This document shows, piece after piece, positions 44,328-53,138 of a stretch of DNA of 64,000 nucleotides. The DNA is from Caryophanales bacterium UBA4691 (lineage in GTDB: Bacteria > Bacillota_I > Bacilli_A > RFN20 > CAG-826), in assembly GCA_002404865.1 (NCBI GenBank), contig DHKP01000011.1, positions 1 through 64,000 on the forward strand. The letters are read 5' to 3'. Both the position numbers and the translations under genes were made by a program. The notes under the pieces were generated by a model. The model searched no databases and was not told the DNA's origin. It saw only the letters and a program-made list of their open reading frames with translations. The first letter of the stretch is position 1; every line of letters begins with the position of its first letter.

Positions 44328-45272
44328 ATGCGTTTTCTTAAAAATAGTGATGTAAAAGTTCTATATATGGGTACTCCCAATATGTCCGCTAAAGTGTTGG
44401 AAGCGTTAATAGGGAATGGATATACCATAGTTGGCGTTGTTTCCCAAGAAGATAAAGCGGTTGGAAGACATAGGCTCATAGAAAAAACGCCAACCAAGCT
44501 TGTGGCAGAAAAATATAACATTCCCGTTTTCGAGCCGCGCAAAATCCGTGAGAATTATGACTTTGCTAAAAAGCTTGATTTCGATGTTATCGTCACAATG
44601 GCCTATGGCCAAATTATTCCCCAAGAGCTACTCGATCTTTCTAAAATTGGTAACGTCAATCTCCATGGCTCTATCCTTCCAAAGTATCGAGGAGCCGCCC
44701 CTATCCAACGCGCGATTATGGATGGAGATAAAGAAACAGGCATTTCTCTTATGGAAATGGTTGCCGCAATGGATGCAGGGGATGTCTACGATACCATAAA
44801 AGTAGCAATTGACCCGCTTGATACCTATTCTTCTTTGGCGACGAAATTAAGCGAAGCCGCTGCCGATTTAATCGTTAAGGATTTAATAAAATACGCAAAT
44901 GGGGAACTAGCTAGGCATAAGCAAGAAGAATCACTAGTAACGGTTGCTAAAAAAATCGCCCCCTCCGAAGAACGAATTCCTTTGAATTTGGACGTTGATA
45001 AAACTTCTTGCTATATCCGTGGGTTAAGCGAGGAACCAGGTGCCTATTTTGTATTAGGAGACAAAAAACTTAAAGTTTACGGAGCAAAAGTGTTTTCCGA
45101 TGAAATTTTAGGGGAAATTGGCTCTATTATTTGTAATAAAAAGCATTTCTTGTTGCAATTAAAGAACGGCATATTGGAACTATTATCCGTGCAAGTTGAA
45201 GGCAAAAAGAGAATGGATGGTGTTTCTTTCCTTCAGGGCGCCCATCTATCTAGCAGCACGAAACTATCCTAA
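44328..45272 (+). CDS. fmt: Methionyl-tRNA formyltransferase
   Basis: The 314-residue enzyme formylates initiator Met-tRNA using 10-formyl-THF. The N-terminal Rossmann domain opens VLYMGTPNMSAKVLEAL, and the formyl-THF site reads NLHGSILPKYRGAAPIQRAI. The C-terminal tRNA-binding OB-like domain (about 210-314) is present. The GGAGG and CGAGG sequences before ATG 44328 fit an RBS. def and priA, the usual partners, are not here. Confidence 0.94.
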   Translation: MRFLKNSDVKVLYMGTPNMSAKVLEALIGNGYTIVGVVSQEDKAVGRHRLIEKTPTKLVAEKYNIPVFEPRKIRENYDFAKKLDFDVIVTMAYGQIIPQELLDLSKIGNVNLHGSILPKYRGAAPIQRAIMDGDKETGISLMEMVAAMDAGDVYDTIKVAIDPLDTYSSLATKLSEAAADLIVKDLIKYANGELARHKQEESLVTVAKKIAPSEERIPLNLDVDKTSCYIRGLSEEPGAYFVLGDKKLKVYGAKVFSDEILGEIGSIICNKKHFLLQLKNGILELLSVQVEGKKRMDGVSFLQGAHLSSSTKLS

Positions 45273-45336
45273 TTATATTCTTCAAAAATTCGATAAATCC
45301 AATCTATTTTGGTTATTCAAAGGCTAGTGCTTACTA

Positions 45337-45345
45337 TGGTATAAT
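45337..45345 (+). promoter_or_regulatory. Extended -10 promoter of the fakB-fakA operon
   Basis: TGG-TATAAT (45337-45345) predicts a start near 45352. The leader has AAAGGAAAA before ATG 45373. Confidence 0.6.
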
Positions 45346-45372
45346 TCCGCAAGTTGTTAGAAAGGAAAACAA

Positions 45373-46257
45373 ATGAAACAAATCGCGATTTTACTCGATA
45401 GCACTTGTGACATGACTATCAATCTTTTACATGAATACGATATCGATTATGTTCCGATGGGTTTTTCCATTGGCGATAAAGAATATTCCGCGCTTCTATC
45501 TTGGGACAATATTTCACCGAAAGAATTTTATGAAACGATGAAGAAGACTCGCGTCTATACGAGCCAAGTCAAGGATGTGGATTTTGAAAAGAAATTCAAT
45601 GAACTCCTTGATCAAGGTAAGGATGTTTTATACTTAGGGTGCAGCAGCGGCTTATCTAAGTCGGTATCCCGTGGGGAAGTCATCGCACATGAAGTGATGA
45701 AAAAACGCCCCGGCGCTCAAATTAGGGTCGTTGATTCTTTAATTTCTGGGATGGGGCAAGGGCTATTAGGGATTTATGCCTCCTTTTTACGCAAAGAAGG
45801 AAAAACCCTTGACGAAATCGCTTCTTTGTTAGAAGAAAATCGCCTTAAATACAATCAATGGGGCACGGTCAATGACCTTAATTATCTAAAGAGAGCAGGA
45901 CGCGTGAAAGCTAGTGCCGCTTTTTTCGGGAATATATTCGGGGTTAAGCCAATTATTATCAGTGATATCCATGGGAACAATTTCGCTTATAAAAAAGTGA
46001 AAGGAAGAAAAGCATCTTTAGAAGAAATCGCTAATTCGGTTGCGAGTAATATTGTTGACCCAGAGAATCACTATGTAGCGATTTCGCATGCTGACTGCGA
46101 AAAAGACGCTCTTGAATTAAAGAGCTTAATCGAAGGCAAAATTAAAGTTAAGGGTTTCTATCTCACTCCTTTAGGCCCTATTCTTGGCGCTAGCTGTGGG
46201 CCCAACACCATCATTGCTTTCCATTACGGAAAAGAAGTCGCCTTGAAGGGTGAATAA
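45373..46257 (+). CDS. fakB: DegV/FakB-family fatty acid-binding protein
   Basis: The 294-residue protein has the DegV fold: N-terminal DSTCDMTINLL, the pocket loop GCSSGLSKSVSRG near 93-105, and a C-terminal GASCGPNTIIAFHYG. FakB holds the fatty acid while FakA phosphorylates it to acyl phosphate. It lies 6 bases upstream of the fakA-like gene, which strengthens the FakB assignment relative to the lone DegV at 371. The ligand (saturated or unsaturated) cannot be told. The operon runs on into a Nudix hydrolase 3 bases after fakA. Confidence 0.88.
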   Translation: MKQIAILLDSTCDMTINLLHEYDIDYVPMGFSIGDKEYSALLSWDNISPKEFYETMKKTRVYTSQVKDVDFEKKFNELLDQGKDVLYLGCSSGLSKSVSRGEVIAHEVMKKRPGAQIRVVDSLISGMGQGLLGIYASFLRKEGKTLDEIASLLEENRLKYNQWGTVNDLNYLKRAGRVKASAAFFGNIFGVKPIIISDIHGNNFAYKKVKGRKASLEEIANSVASNIVDPENHYVAISHADCEKDALELKSLIEGKIKVKGFYLTPLGPILGASCGPNTIIAFHYGKEVALKGE

Positions 46258-46263
46258 GAATTC

Positions 46264-47925
46264 ATGGATAATAAAACTTTGTCGGGGAACGATTTTATTC
46301 GTTTGCTCAAAAAGGGATATGAGGCCTTGTCTAGTAACTACGAAGCAATCAATGACCTCAACGTTTTCCCTGTGCCGGACGGCGATACTGGCACAAACAT
46401 GAAAATGACTTTTGCTGGTGGGCTCCGCTCGATTGTCAAAAGCGATGACTTAGGATCGCTAGCGACTGATTTTGCGCGCGGATCTTTATTTGCGGCCCGT
46501 GGCAATAGCGGCGTTCTTTCTAGCCAATATTACAAAGGAATCGCCGATGGCCTAAAAAACAAAAAGGATGCAGATGTCCCCACGTTCGCTAAAGCGATGG
46601 TAAACGGGTATAAAGTCGCTTATTCTGCAGCGGCTGATCCTGTTGAAGGGACGATTCTTACTGTTGGAAGAGAAGGAATAGAAAACGTTATCAATCATTC
46701 CAAGAATCTAAAGGATTTCCCGACTTTCTTTGCGGCCGTTGTGGAAGCGATGAAGGCTTCTTTGGACAATACGCCAAACCTTTTGCCTGTTTTAAAAGAA
46801 GCCGGCGTCGTCGATAGTGGCGGCAAAGGATTACTTACGATTTTCCAAGGTTTTTTAGGCGCTTATACTGGTAAGGAAGAATCGTCTTCAGAAATCGATA
46901 CAAAGATTGAAGAGAGCTTTGCTAGCAATACATCAGCCCCAGTCGACTACAGCGCCTTTAATGAAAATAGCGTTCTCGACTATGGCTATTGCACGGAATT
47001 TTTGTTGCAGCTTCTATCTTCTAAAACTAACGTGAAACGTTTTTCGATAAAGCGCTTTATCGCTTGGCTTGAGGAACATGGCAATTCCATCGTTTGCTTT
47101 CAAACTGGAACGGTCATAAAAGTTCATGTGCATACAAAAAAGCCCTACGAAGTGATTCGTTACGCCCAAAAATATGGCGAATTTGTTGCCTTTAAGATGG
47201 AAAACATGGCGCTTCAGCATAACGAAGTCATCATCAAAGAAGAGAAGAAAAAGAAGGAGCGCGTTCCTAGCGCGATTATCGCAATCGGTCAAGGGGAAGG
47301 GATTAAAGACCTTTACCACTCCTTAGGGGCAGATATTGTGCTTGATGGCGGAAAAACGATGAACGCTTCTACCGAAGAAATTATTGATGCGGCTAAATAC
47401 GCCAACGCGGAAGATGTTATTCTTCTTCCTAATGAAAGCAATATTCTTCTTGCGGCAAAACAAGCGCAAAATCTCTATAAAAAATGCCGTATCCATGTCG
47501 TAGAAACTAAAAACCTTGTTGAAGGATACATCGCTTTATCGATGCTAGTTGACAAAAACGATGTGCAAGGAACGATCGATGCCTTTAATGAAGCGATAAA
47601 ATCCCTTGATTACGGCTTCGTTGCTTTAAGTAACCGCGATATCGAAATCGAAGGGGAAACGGTTCCTTCCCATACTTATATCGGAGGGATAAATAAAGAA
47701 ATCCTCGCAAGTGGGCTAACTGCTGAGATGACCTTAGATTCTCTCCTTTCATATGTCAAAGGCCTTGAAAATAAGAGTGCCTTGCTTTTAATCCGCGGAA
47801 AAGCGACAAAAGAAGAAAACGCAAATCAATTACTTGAAGCTTTAAAAAATAAATACCCTGATTTGGAAATCGGTTTACTCAGCGGCGAACAAGAAGTTTA
47901 TGATTATTTAGTAGGGATTTACTAA
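46264..47925 (+). CDS. fakA: DAK2-type fatty acid kinase FakA
   Basis: The 553-residue protein has the FakA layout: an N-terminal DhaL-like kinase domain (about 1-205) with VFPVPDGDTGTNM for Mg-ATP, then a central domain and a C-terminal DegV-like domain. It phosphorylates fatty acids held by FakB. SLFAARGNSGVLSSQYYKG is characteristic. It is directly downstream of a FakB gene, with ATG 46264 six bases after that stop. PlsX/PlsY, which would take over the acyl phosphate, are not in this window. Confidence 0.92.
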   Translation: MDNKTLSGNDFIRLLKKGYEALSSNYEAINDLNVFPVPDGDTGTNMKMTFAGGLRSIVKSDDLGSLATDFARGSLFAARGNSGVLSSQYYKGIADGLKNKKDADVPTFAKAMVNGYKVAYSAAADPVEGTILTVGREGIENVINHSKNLKDFPTFFAAVVEAMKASLDNTPNLLPVLKEAGVVDSGGKGLLTIFQGFLGAYTGKEESSSEIDTKIEESFASNTSAPVDYSAFNENSVLDYGYCTEFLLQLLSSKTNVKRFSIKRFIAWLEEHGNSIVCFQTGTVIKVHVHTKKPYEVIRYAQKYGEFVAFKMENMALQHNEVIIKEEKKKKERVPSAIIAIGQGEGIKDLYHSLGADIVLDGGKTMNASTEEIIDAAKYANAEDVILLPNESNILLAAKQAQNLYKKCRIHVVETKNLVEGYIALSMLVDKNDVQGTIDAFNEAIKSLDYGFVALSNRDIEIEGETVPSHTYIGGINKEILASGLTAEMTLDSLLSYVKGLENKSALLLIRGKATKEENANQLLEALKNKYPDLEIGLLSGEQEVYDYLVGIY

Positions 47926-47928
47926 TTT

Positions 47929-48471
47929 ATGGACCAAAAATTGCTAGAAAAGAAACTTGATACGAAAGAAATCTATCACGGTAAAATACTAAACGTGTTT
48001 GTTGACGATGTTCTTCTTCCAAATGGCAAAAAGAGTACGCGAGAACTTATTCGTCACTGTAAAGCCAGCGCTGTCCTTGCTTTTGACGATAATGGCAACG
48101 TTATTTTAGAAGACCAATTCCGCTATCCCTATAATACAGTCATTACTGAAATCCCCGCGGGTAAAGCGGATGGAGATGAAGATCCTCTTGTTACCGCAAA
48201 ACGTGAACTCCTAGAAGAAACTGGATACGAAGCGAATGATATTGCTCTACTAGGGGAATTCTATCCTTCTGTCGCTTATACCGATGAAGTGATTTACCTT
48301 TACGAAGCGCATTCTTTGAAGAAAAAGGAACAGCACCTTGACGCTGACGAATCCCTGTCCTTCTATTTTAAAAGTTTCGAGGAATTCAAGCGTATGGTTA
48401 GCGAAGGAAAAATCAAGGATGGAAAAACGCTTGCCGCCTTGGCTTATTATTTATTGAAACACGCAATGTGA
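47929..48471 (+). CDS. nudF: Nudix hydrolase, ADP-ribose pyrophosphatase-like
   Basis: The 180-residue enzyme carries the Nudix box as GKADGDEDPLVTAKREL then LEETGYE, matching GX5EX7REUXEEXGU with conserved Gly, Glu, Arg and EExG. The N-terminal TKEIYHGKILNVFVDDV and the later SVAYTDEVIYLYEA resemble ADP-ribose pyrophosphatases such as Bacillus NudF. It hydrolyses ADP-ribose to AMP and ribose-5-phosphate; the substrate is inferred. It lies 3 bases after fakA in the same operon. Confidence 0.85.
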   Translation: MDQKLLEKKLDTKEIYHGKILNVFVDDVLLPNGKKSTRELIRHCKASAVLAFDDNGNVILEDQFRYPYNTVITEIPAGKADGDEDPLVTAKRELLEETGYEANDIALLGEFYPSVAYTDEVIYLYEAHSLKKKEQHLDADESLSFYFKSFEEFKRMVSEGKIKDGKTLAALAYYLLKHAM

Positions 48472-48504
48472 CTTGCATCGGGATTTTGTTTTGCCTATGG
48501 AATT

Positions 48505-48821
48505 GTGATTATTTATCAAAAACTGGGTCGCGACAATACTCCCTCTATCATCGAAAAGATGAAAGACGGCAAAACGAGAATTTTGAGCAAAAAAGAAACC
48601 TTAATCGCCTTAAAGACTAAACTCTTAGAAGAAACGAATGAATATCTTTCTTCCTGTGAATCCCTAGAAGAATTCGCCGATATTGAAGAAGAGGTGTTGC
48701 TCTTCCTTTAGAAAGTGGCCATACTTTAGGGGAATTAGAAAAGATTCGTCTAAGAAAAAGAAATCGCAATGGTGCTTTTAGCAAATGTTTCTTTCTAGAA
48801 ATAGTTCCGAATAAAAAATAG
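48505..48821 (+). pseudogene. Frameshifted MazG-like phosphoribosyl-ATP pyrophosphohydrolase
   Basis: From GTG 48505 the first frame encodes a MazG-like nucleotide pyrophosphohydrolase N-terminus (LGRDNTPSIIEKMKDGKTR, then LLEETNEYL and LEEFADIEE) and stops at TAG 48709. The rest of the family, LGELEKIRLRKRNRNGAF followed by SKCFFLEIVPNKK, continues in another frame to TAG 48819. A single shift near 48690 (in a GAAGAAGAGG stretch) separates them. The protein would otherwise have about 105 residues. It may be a recent pseudogene, a sequencing error or, less likely, a programmed frameshift. Confidence 0.78.
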
Positions 48822-48842
48822 GGCCGATTTATCGGCCCTATT
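48811..48842. terminator. Bidirectional terminator between the MazG-like gene and thrS
   Basis: TAGGGCCG / CGGCCCTA (48819-48826 / 48833-48840) with a 6-base loop. On the minus strand it ends in a run of T, so it mainly serves thrS. The left arm contains the stop codon of the MazG-like reading frame. Confidence 0.85.
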
Positions 48843-48848
48843 CGTTTC

Positions 48849-50750
48849 TTAGAAGCGAAGCTTTTTATCAATCGAATTACGAATCAGTCTTACGAATTCA
48901 TCCAAAGAGACGGTGATTTGCTTTTCACTTCCGTAGATTCGGTAAGTGACTTCGCGATTCTCTTTTTCTTTGTCGCCAACAACAATGGTATACGGAATTT
49001 TTTGAACTTGCGCATTTCTTAACCGGTAACCTAATTTTTCATTGCTATTATCGAGATAGACGCGCACGTCATTGCCTTCTAGGGCTTTTTTGACAGCGTT
49101 AGCGTATTCTATGTGCGCTTGATTGCTTACGGGTAGAACGATTGCTTGATGAGGCGCTAACCAAGTTGGGAAAGCTCCTCCATAGTTTTCGGTAATGATG
49201 CCGATAAAGCGTTCAACTGAGCCAAATACGACGCGGTGAAGCATATACGGTTCTTTCTTTTCGCCGTTTTCATCAATGTAGAAGCAGCCAAATCGATGTG
49301 GCAAATTCACATCGAGTTGGATGGTGCCGCATTGCCAAGTTCTACCCATCGAATCTTTGAGTTTGAAATCGAGCTTTGGTCCATAGAAAGCTCCATCGCC
49401 TTCATTGATTTGATATTCGTGGCCGCTGTCTTTGCAGGCGGTAGCGAGGGCTTTTTCGCTTTGATCCCAGAATTCTTTGCTACCGATATAATCATCTGGG
49501 CGAGTGCTTAAGACGATTTTGTAGCTTAGGTCAAAGACTTTATACACTTCGTCTAGTAACCCCATGATGTTTTTCACTTCGCTTTCGATTTGATCAGGGC
49601 GAATCATGATGTGAGCATCGTCTTGGGTAAAGGCCCGCACACGGAATAAACCGTTTAAAGCCCCGCTGGCTTCGTGACGGTGGACGTGCCCTAATTCGGC
49701 ATAGCGAAGCGGGAATTCCCGGTAAGAGTGGATATCGTTTTTGTAAACGAGAATTGCGCCAGGGCAATTCATTGGCTTAATTGCAAAGTCTTTGTCATCG
49801 ATTTTCGTGGTATACATGTTCTCTTTATAGTGATCCCAGTGCCCGCTAGTCTCCCATAATTCACGGGAAAGCATGGTTGGGCTTTCGATTTGCAAGTAAC
49901 CATGGGCGAGGTGTATTTTCCTCCAATAATCGAGAAGCGCGTTCTTCAATAACATGCCATTAGGAAGCCAGAATGGAAATCCTGGGCCATAATCGCTAAT
50001 CATGAATAGGCCTAGTTCTTTGCCTAAACGGCGGTGGTCATTTGCCTTGCGCCTTTCCAAAACCGCAAGGTGCTCTTTTAAGTCTTCTTCGCTCCACCAG
50101 GACGTGCCATAAATGCGTGTAAGTTGTTTATTCTCGCTATTGCCTCTCCAATAAGCACCAGCGATCGATAACAATTTGAAGTGCTTAATCATTCCGGTTG
50201 ATGGAATGTGAGGGCCCTTGCAAAAATCAACGAAATCTCCCTGCGTATAGATAGAGATGTTTTCTTTCTCGTGTTCGGCGATTAATTCGAGCTTATATGG
50301 GTTATCTTTAAAAATTTCTTTCGCTTCCTCGGGAGTGACTTCTTTACGAATGAAGGGATTATCTTCTTTCGCGAGTTTTTTCATTTCCGTTTCAATACGA
50401 GCAAAATCAGCATCGGTGACGATTTTGTTACCGAAATCGACATCGTAATAGAAACCTTCTTCGATGGCCGGCCCAAACCCGAATTTGCAATCCGGGTATA
50501 AGTGGCGAATCGCTTGAGCCATCAAGTGGGAAGTGCTGTGATTAAGCATCATAAAGGCATCGTTACTTCCTTTTCTCACAAAAGAGAAACTCTCTCCTTC
50601 GTGGAGAGGCTCTCTCATGTCGATGATTTCTTCCTCACACTTAATGCCGACATCCTCTTTTTTGTGTTCATTATCGAGCACTTTAGCGGCAATAAAGCCA
50701 TTCGCTTTATCTTCTAATTCAACTTCTTTTCCGTCATAGATTACTTTCAT
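48849..50750 (-). CDS. thrS: Threonyl-tRNA synthetase
   Basis: The 633-residue class II synthetase has an N-terminal TGS domain (about 1-60), an editing domain with NHSTSHLMAQAI for the zinc-type HxxxH site, the catalytic core with MNCPGAILVYKN and zinc-site residues, and an anticodon-binding domain (about 530-633). The start at 50750 is chosen because MKVIYDGKEVELED is the family start and AAAGGAAAAGGA precedes it. The frame stays open 96 bases further upstream, into the T-box terminator. Expression is under control of the T-box leader. Confidence 0.97.
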   Translation of the reverse strand: MKVIYDGKEVELEDKANGFIAAKVLDNEHKKEDVGIKCEEEIIDMREPLHEGESFSFVRKGSNDAFMMLNHSTSHLMAQAIRHLYPDCKFGFGPAIEEGFYYDVDFGNKIVTDADFARIETEMKKLAKEDNPFIRKEVTPEEAKEIFKDNPYKLELIAEHEKENISIYTQGDFVDFCKGPHIPSTGMIKHFKLLSIAGAYWRGNSENKQLTRIYGTSWWSEEDLKEHLAVLERRKANDHRRLGKELGLFMISDYGPGFPFWLPNGMLLKNALLDYWRKIHLAHGYLQIESPTMLSRELWETSGHWDHYKENMYTTKIDDKDFAIKPMNCPGAILVYKNDIHSYREFPLRYAELGHVHRHEASGALNGLFRVRAFTQDDAHIMIRPDQIESEVKNIMGLLDEVYKVFDLSYKIVLSTRPDDYIGSKEFWDQSEKALATACKDSGHEYQINEGDGAFYGPKLDFKLKDSMGRTWQCGTIQLDVNLPHRFGCFYIDENGEKKEPYMLHRVVFGSVERFIGIITENYGGAFPTWLAPHQAIVLPVSNQAHIEYANAVKKALEGNDVRVYLDNSNEKLGYRLRNAQVQKIPYTIVVGDKEKENREVTYRIYGSEKQITVSLDEFVRLIRNSIDKKLRF

Positions 50751-50766
50751 AATCCTTTTCCTTTCT

Positions 50767-50953
50767 TGAGGGATAAAAAATAAAACGCCCTCATCGCTAA
50801 GGACGCTTCCGCGTGGTACCACCTTATTTCGAATGAAAAAATTCATTCCTCTCTGAGCTTAACGTGCTTCAGGTTCGCCTAGCTTATTTCGCTAAGAGCT
50901 CGGGAGTGGTACTCCATATGCCTATAGGCATTTGAGCTTGTCTCCTTCAACGC
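50767..50953 (-). promoter_or_regulatory. T-box riboswitch leader of thrS, compact form
   Basis: The T-box AAGGTGGTACCACGCG lies at 50825-50810 (minus strand). The intrinsic terminator CGTCCTT/GAGGGCG with TTTTATTTTTT lies at 50806-50775. Upstream are two small hairpins, ATGCC/GGCAT and GGAG/CTCC. The loop of the second is TACCA, exposing ACC, a Thr codon. Both lie inside an AGCTC/GAGCT helix. I do not see a classical AGAGAG-containing long Stem I, so the decoding arm looks much reduced. TGGT in the T-box matches a discriminator A as in tRNA-Thr. Confidence 0.8.
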
Positions 50954-50959
50954 AAGTAA

Positions 50960-50988
50960 AATCTAGGACGATGGGTAAGCAATGTCAA
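50960..50988 (-). promoter_or_regulatory. Promoter of thrS
   Basis: On the minus strand TTGACA (50988-50983), a 17-base spacer and TAGATT (50965-50960). This is the strongest -35 in the window. Confidence 0.78.
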
Positions 50989-51147
50989 GCAAAACAAATG
51001 GCATAAAAAACGATTCTTATTTTTCTTTCCGCATTAATTAGCTTTTCTAATTATTGTTTTCCTTAATTACAAAATTTGCTTGTGATTTCCTTCTTTAGTG
51101 GCCGATTAAATGCCTTTTACCCTCTTTATCAGCCTTTTGCTTAGGAA

Positions 51148-51153
51148 TAAAAT
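51148..51153 (+). promoter_or_regulatory. Predicted -10 element with leaderless start of queA
   Basis: TAAAAT (51148-51153) predicts transcription from about 51160, one base before ATG 51161. A TAGGAA sits 14-19 bases upstream of the ATG, too far for a normal RBS. The remaining gap (50989-51147) shows nothing else. Confidence 0.4.
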
Positions 51154-51160
51154 AACAGCT

Positions 51161-52228
51161 ATGAATATTGAATTGTTTGATTATTATCTTCCTGAAAACC
51201 TTATCGCCCAGTCGCCTAGCGAGAAACGCGATGAATGTCGTTTAATGGTTGTAGATCGCGAACATAAAACAATCGAAAATAAAAAGTTTTTCGATATTAT
51301 CGATTATTTGCACCCAGGAGATGTGCTTGTCAGAAATAACACCAAAGTCATCCCCGCCCGTTTAATTGGCGAAAAAGTTGAGACGAAAGGGAAAGTTGAA
51401 ATCTTGCTCTTACATGAAGTGAAAGCAGAAAAGGACACTTGGGAATGTTTAGTCGGGAATGCCCATAGCGTTAGAGTCGGTACGCACTGCGCTTTTGGCG
51501 ATGGCAGACTAACTTGCGAATGCGTAAAAGTACTTCCGGAAGGTATCCGCCATATGAAGTTCTTCTACCAAGGGATTTTCTTAGAAGTTCTTGATTCGTT
51601 AGGGCTTATGCCCCTTCCTCCTTATATTAAGAAACAGTGCGAAGATAATAGCGAATACCAAACCGTTTATGCGAAGGTTCCTGGGAGTGCGGCAGCTCCA
51701 ACTGCGGGCTTCCATTTCACGGAAGAACTTTTGCAGCGCATCCAAGAAAAAGGGGTTACTATTATTGATATTACTTTGAATATTGGCTTAGGCACCTTTA
51801 GGCCAGTGAAAGTATTGGACACTAAAGATCATGTGATGCATAGCGAGACTTATACGATTTCTAAAGAAGCGGCATCATCTTTGAATTCGGCAAAAAAAGA
51901 AGGCAGAAGAATCATCGCGATTGGCACAACTAGCGTTCGTACTTTAGAAAGCAACTTGGCGAAATACGGCGCATTTACCCCAACAAATGATGAAGCGACA
52001 AGTATTTTCATCACACCCGGTTATGAATACCAAGCAATCGATGCCTTAATCACGAATTTTCATCTTCCAAAGAGCACGCTCGTTATGCTCGTGAGCGCTT
52101 TTATGGGAAGGAAATGGACATTGCATTGCTATGAAGAGGCGGTTAGAGAAAAATATCGATTTTTCTCTTTTGGCGACGCCATGTTTATATATGGTAAATA
52201 CGATTATTCCCATCATCTAGATGATTAA
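51161..52228 (+). CDS. queA: S-adenosylmethionine:tRNA ribosyltransferase-isomerase
   Basis: The 355-residue enzyme makes epoxyqueuosine in tRNA from preQ1 and SAM. MNIELFDYYLPENLIAQSP is the standard N-terminus, so ATG 51161 is chosen over ATG 51110, which is in frame but adds non-family residues. Further marks are NTKVIPARLIG, AAPTAGFHFTEELL and the C-terminal NFHLPKSTLVMLVSAF. The usual partner tgt is not in the window. It ends at a bidirectional terminator facing the glycolytic genes. Confidence 0.95.
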   Translation: MNIELFDYYLPENLIAQSPSEKRDECRLMVVDREHKTIENKKFFDIIDYLHPGDVLVRNNTKVIPARLIGEKVETKGKVEILLLHEVKAEKDTWECLVGNAHSVRVGTHCAFGDGRLTCECVKVLPEGIRHMKFFYQGIFLEVLDSLGLMPLPPYIKKQCEDNSEYQTVYAKVPGSAAAPTAGFHFTEELLQRIQEKGVTIIDITLNIGLGTFRPVKVLDTKDHVMHSETYTISKEAASSLNSAKKEGRRIIAIGTTSVRTLESNLAKYGAFTPTNDEATSIFITPGYEYQAIDALITNFHLPKSTLVMLVSAFMGRKWTLHCYEEAVREKYRFFSFGDAMFIYGKYDYSHHLDD

Positions 52229-52233
52229 AAATA

Positions 52234-52270
52234 AAAAAGATGCTCTGATATACTTTTTGAGCATCTTTTT
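52234..52270. terminator. Bidirectional terminator between queA and the ROK kinase gene
   Basis: AAAAAGATGCTC (52234-52245) pairs with GAGCATCTTTTT (52259-52270) around a 13-base loop. A and T runs on both sides suit both strands. Confidence 0.85.
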
Positions 52271-52295
52271 AAGGACAAATGAGTTTTAATGAAAA

Positions 52296-53138
52296 CTAGA
52301 TGTTTTCTTTTTGAAAGCCAAGAACCGCAGCGCCCATTAAACCTGCCTCTTGCCCGTAAGAGCAGAGTTCAAGACGAGAGTGGGGGCAAGCGTTTCTTAA
52401 GTCATCGAAGAACAAATCTGCGCTTTTCATCACTCCTCCGGTAAGAGTGAATATTTCCGGTTCAAAATTGAATTGATTCATCCTGATCCAGCTGGCCAAT
52501 AAATTGATCCAATCGTGATATATCGGCATCACGATAGGTTTTTTCTCTCTCACCATTTGGAAGAATTCGCGTGCGTTTTTGATTTCTAGTCCATTCATGG
52601 AAGCAAGCTTGATGATTCCGGTCCCGCTTGCCATATGCTCGAATTCATGGGTTTCGCCTTTGTAATCGAACATTGTATGGCCAACTTCGTAAGAGCTATT
52701 CACGATTTTCCCGTTTTGGGTAAGAGCTCCTCCTACACCAGTGGAAATGGTCACGAAATAGAGAGATTTTGCGTTTTTGTATTCGCCAAGATTGGCTTCT
52801 GCTAAAGCGGCAACCTCTGCATCGTTAATAACGTAAGCAGGTAAGTGGTAGCGGCTAGACAAATAATCTGCTAAAGGAATGTTTTTGATGTGGATGTTTG
52901 GTAAAGCGGCAATAAACCCATCATAGCGAACTCTTCCAGGAACTCCCATCGCTAAAGCAATGACATCCGAAAAGTCTTTCACGCATTCATCGATGGTTTT
53001 GGCGACATTACTTAGAAAAATATCCGTTTTTCCACGCACAGTCGGATTGATAACCTCGGAGATGATATTGTAATTTTCATCAATGAGAGCAACGCGGGTA
53101 TTAGTGCCGCCGATATCTAAAGCAATTACCTTTTTCAT
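52296..53138 (-). CDS. ROK-family sugar kinase (glucokinase-like) without the zinc motif
   Basis: The 280-residue kinase has the ROK phosphate motif DIGGTNTRVALID (residues 7-19) and VINDAEVAALAEA, with the catalytic Asp expected in the ND. The family zinc site (CxCGxxGCxE) that follows the GHT motif is absent; here it reads GHTMFDYKGETHEFEHMAS with no cysteine. The protein is also shorter than most (about 300-320). It may phosphorylate glucose or another hexose. It starts one base into the end of pyk and shares the minus-strand pfkA-pyk transcript, so a glucokinase role feeding glycolysis is reasonable. Confidence 0.82.
   Translation of the reverse strand: MKKVIALDIGGTNTRVALIDENYNIISEVINPTVRGKTDIFLSNVAKTIDECVKDFSDVIALAMGVPGRVRYDGFIAALPNIHIKNIPLADYLSSRYHLPAYVINDAEVAALAEANLGEYKNAKSLYFVTISTGVGGALTQNGKIVNSSYEVGHTMFDYKGETHEFEHMASGTGIIKLASMNGLEIKNAREFFQMVREKKPIVMPIYHDWINLLASWIRMNQFNFEPEIFTLTGGVMKSADLFFDDLRNACPHSRLELCSYGQEAGLMGAAVLGFQKENI

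Noticed and set aside
49236..49511. Plus-strand open frame inside thrS
   Set aside because: It is an antisense shadow of the thrS catalytic domain.
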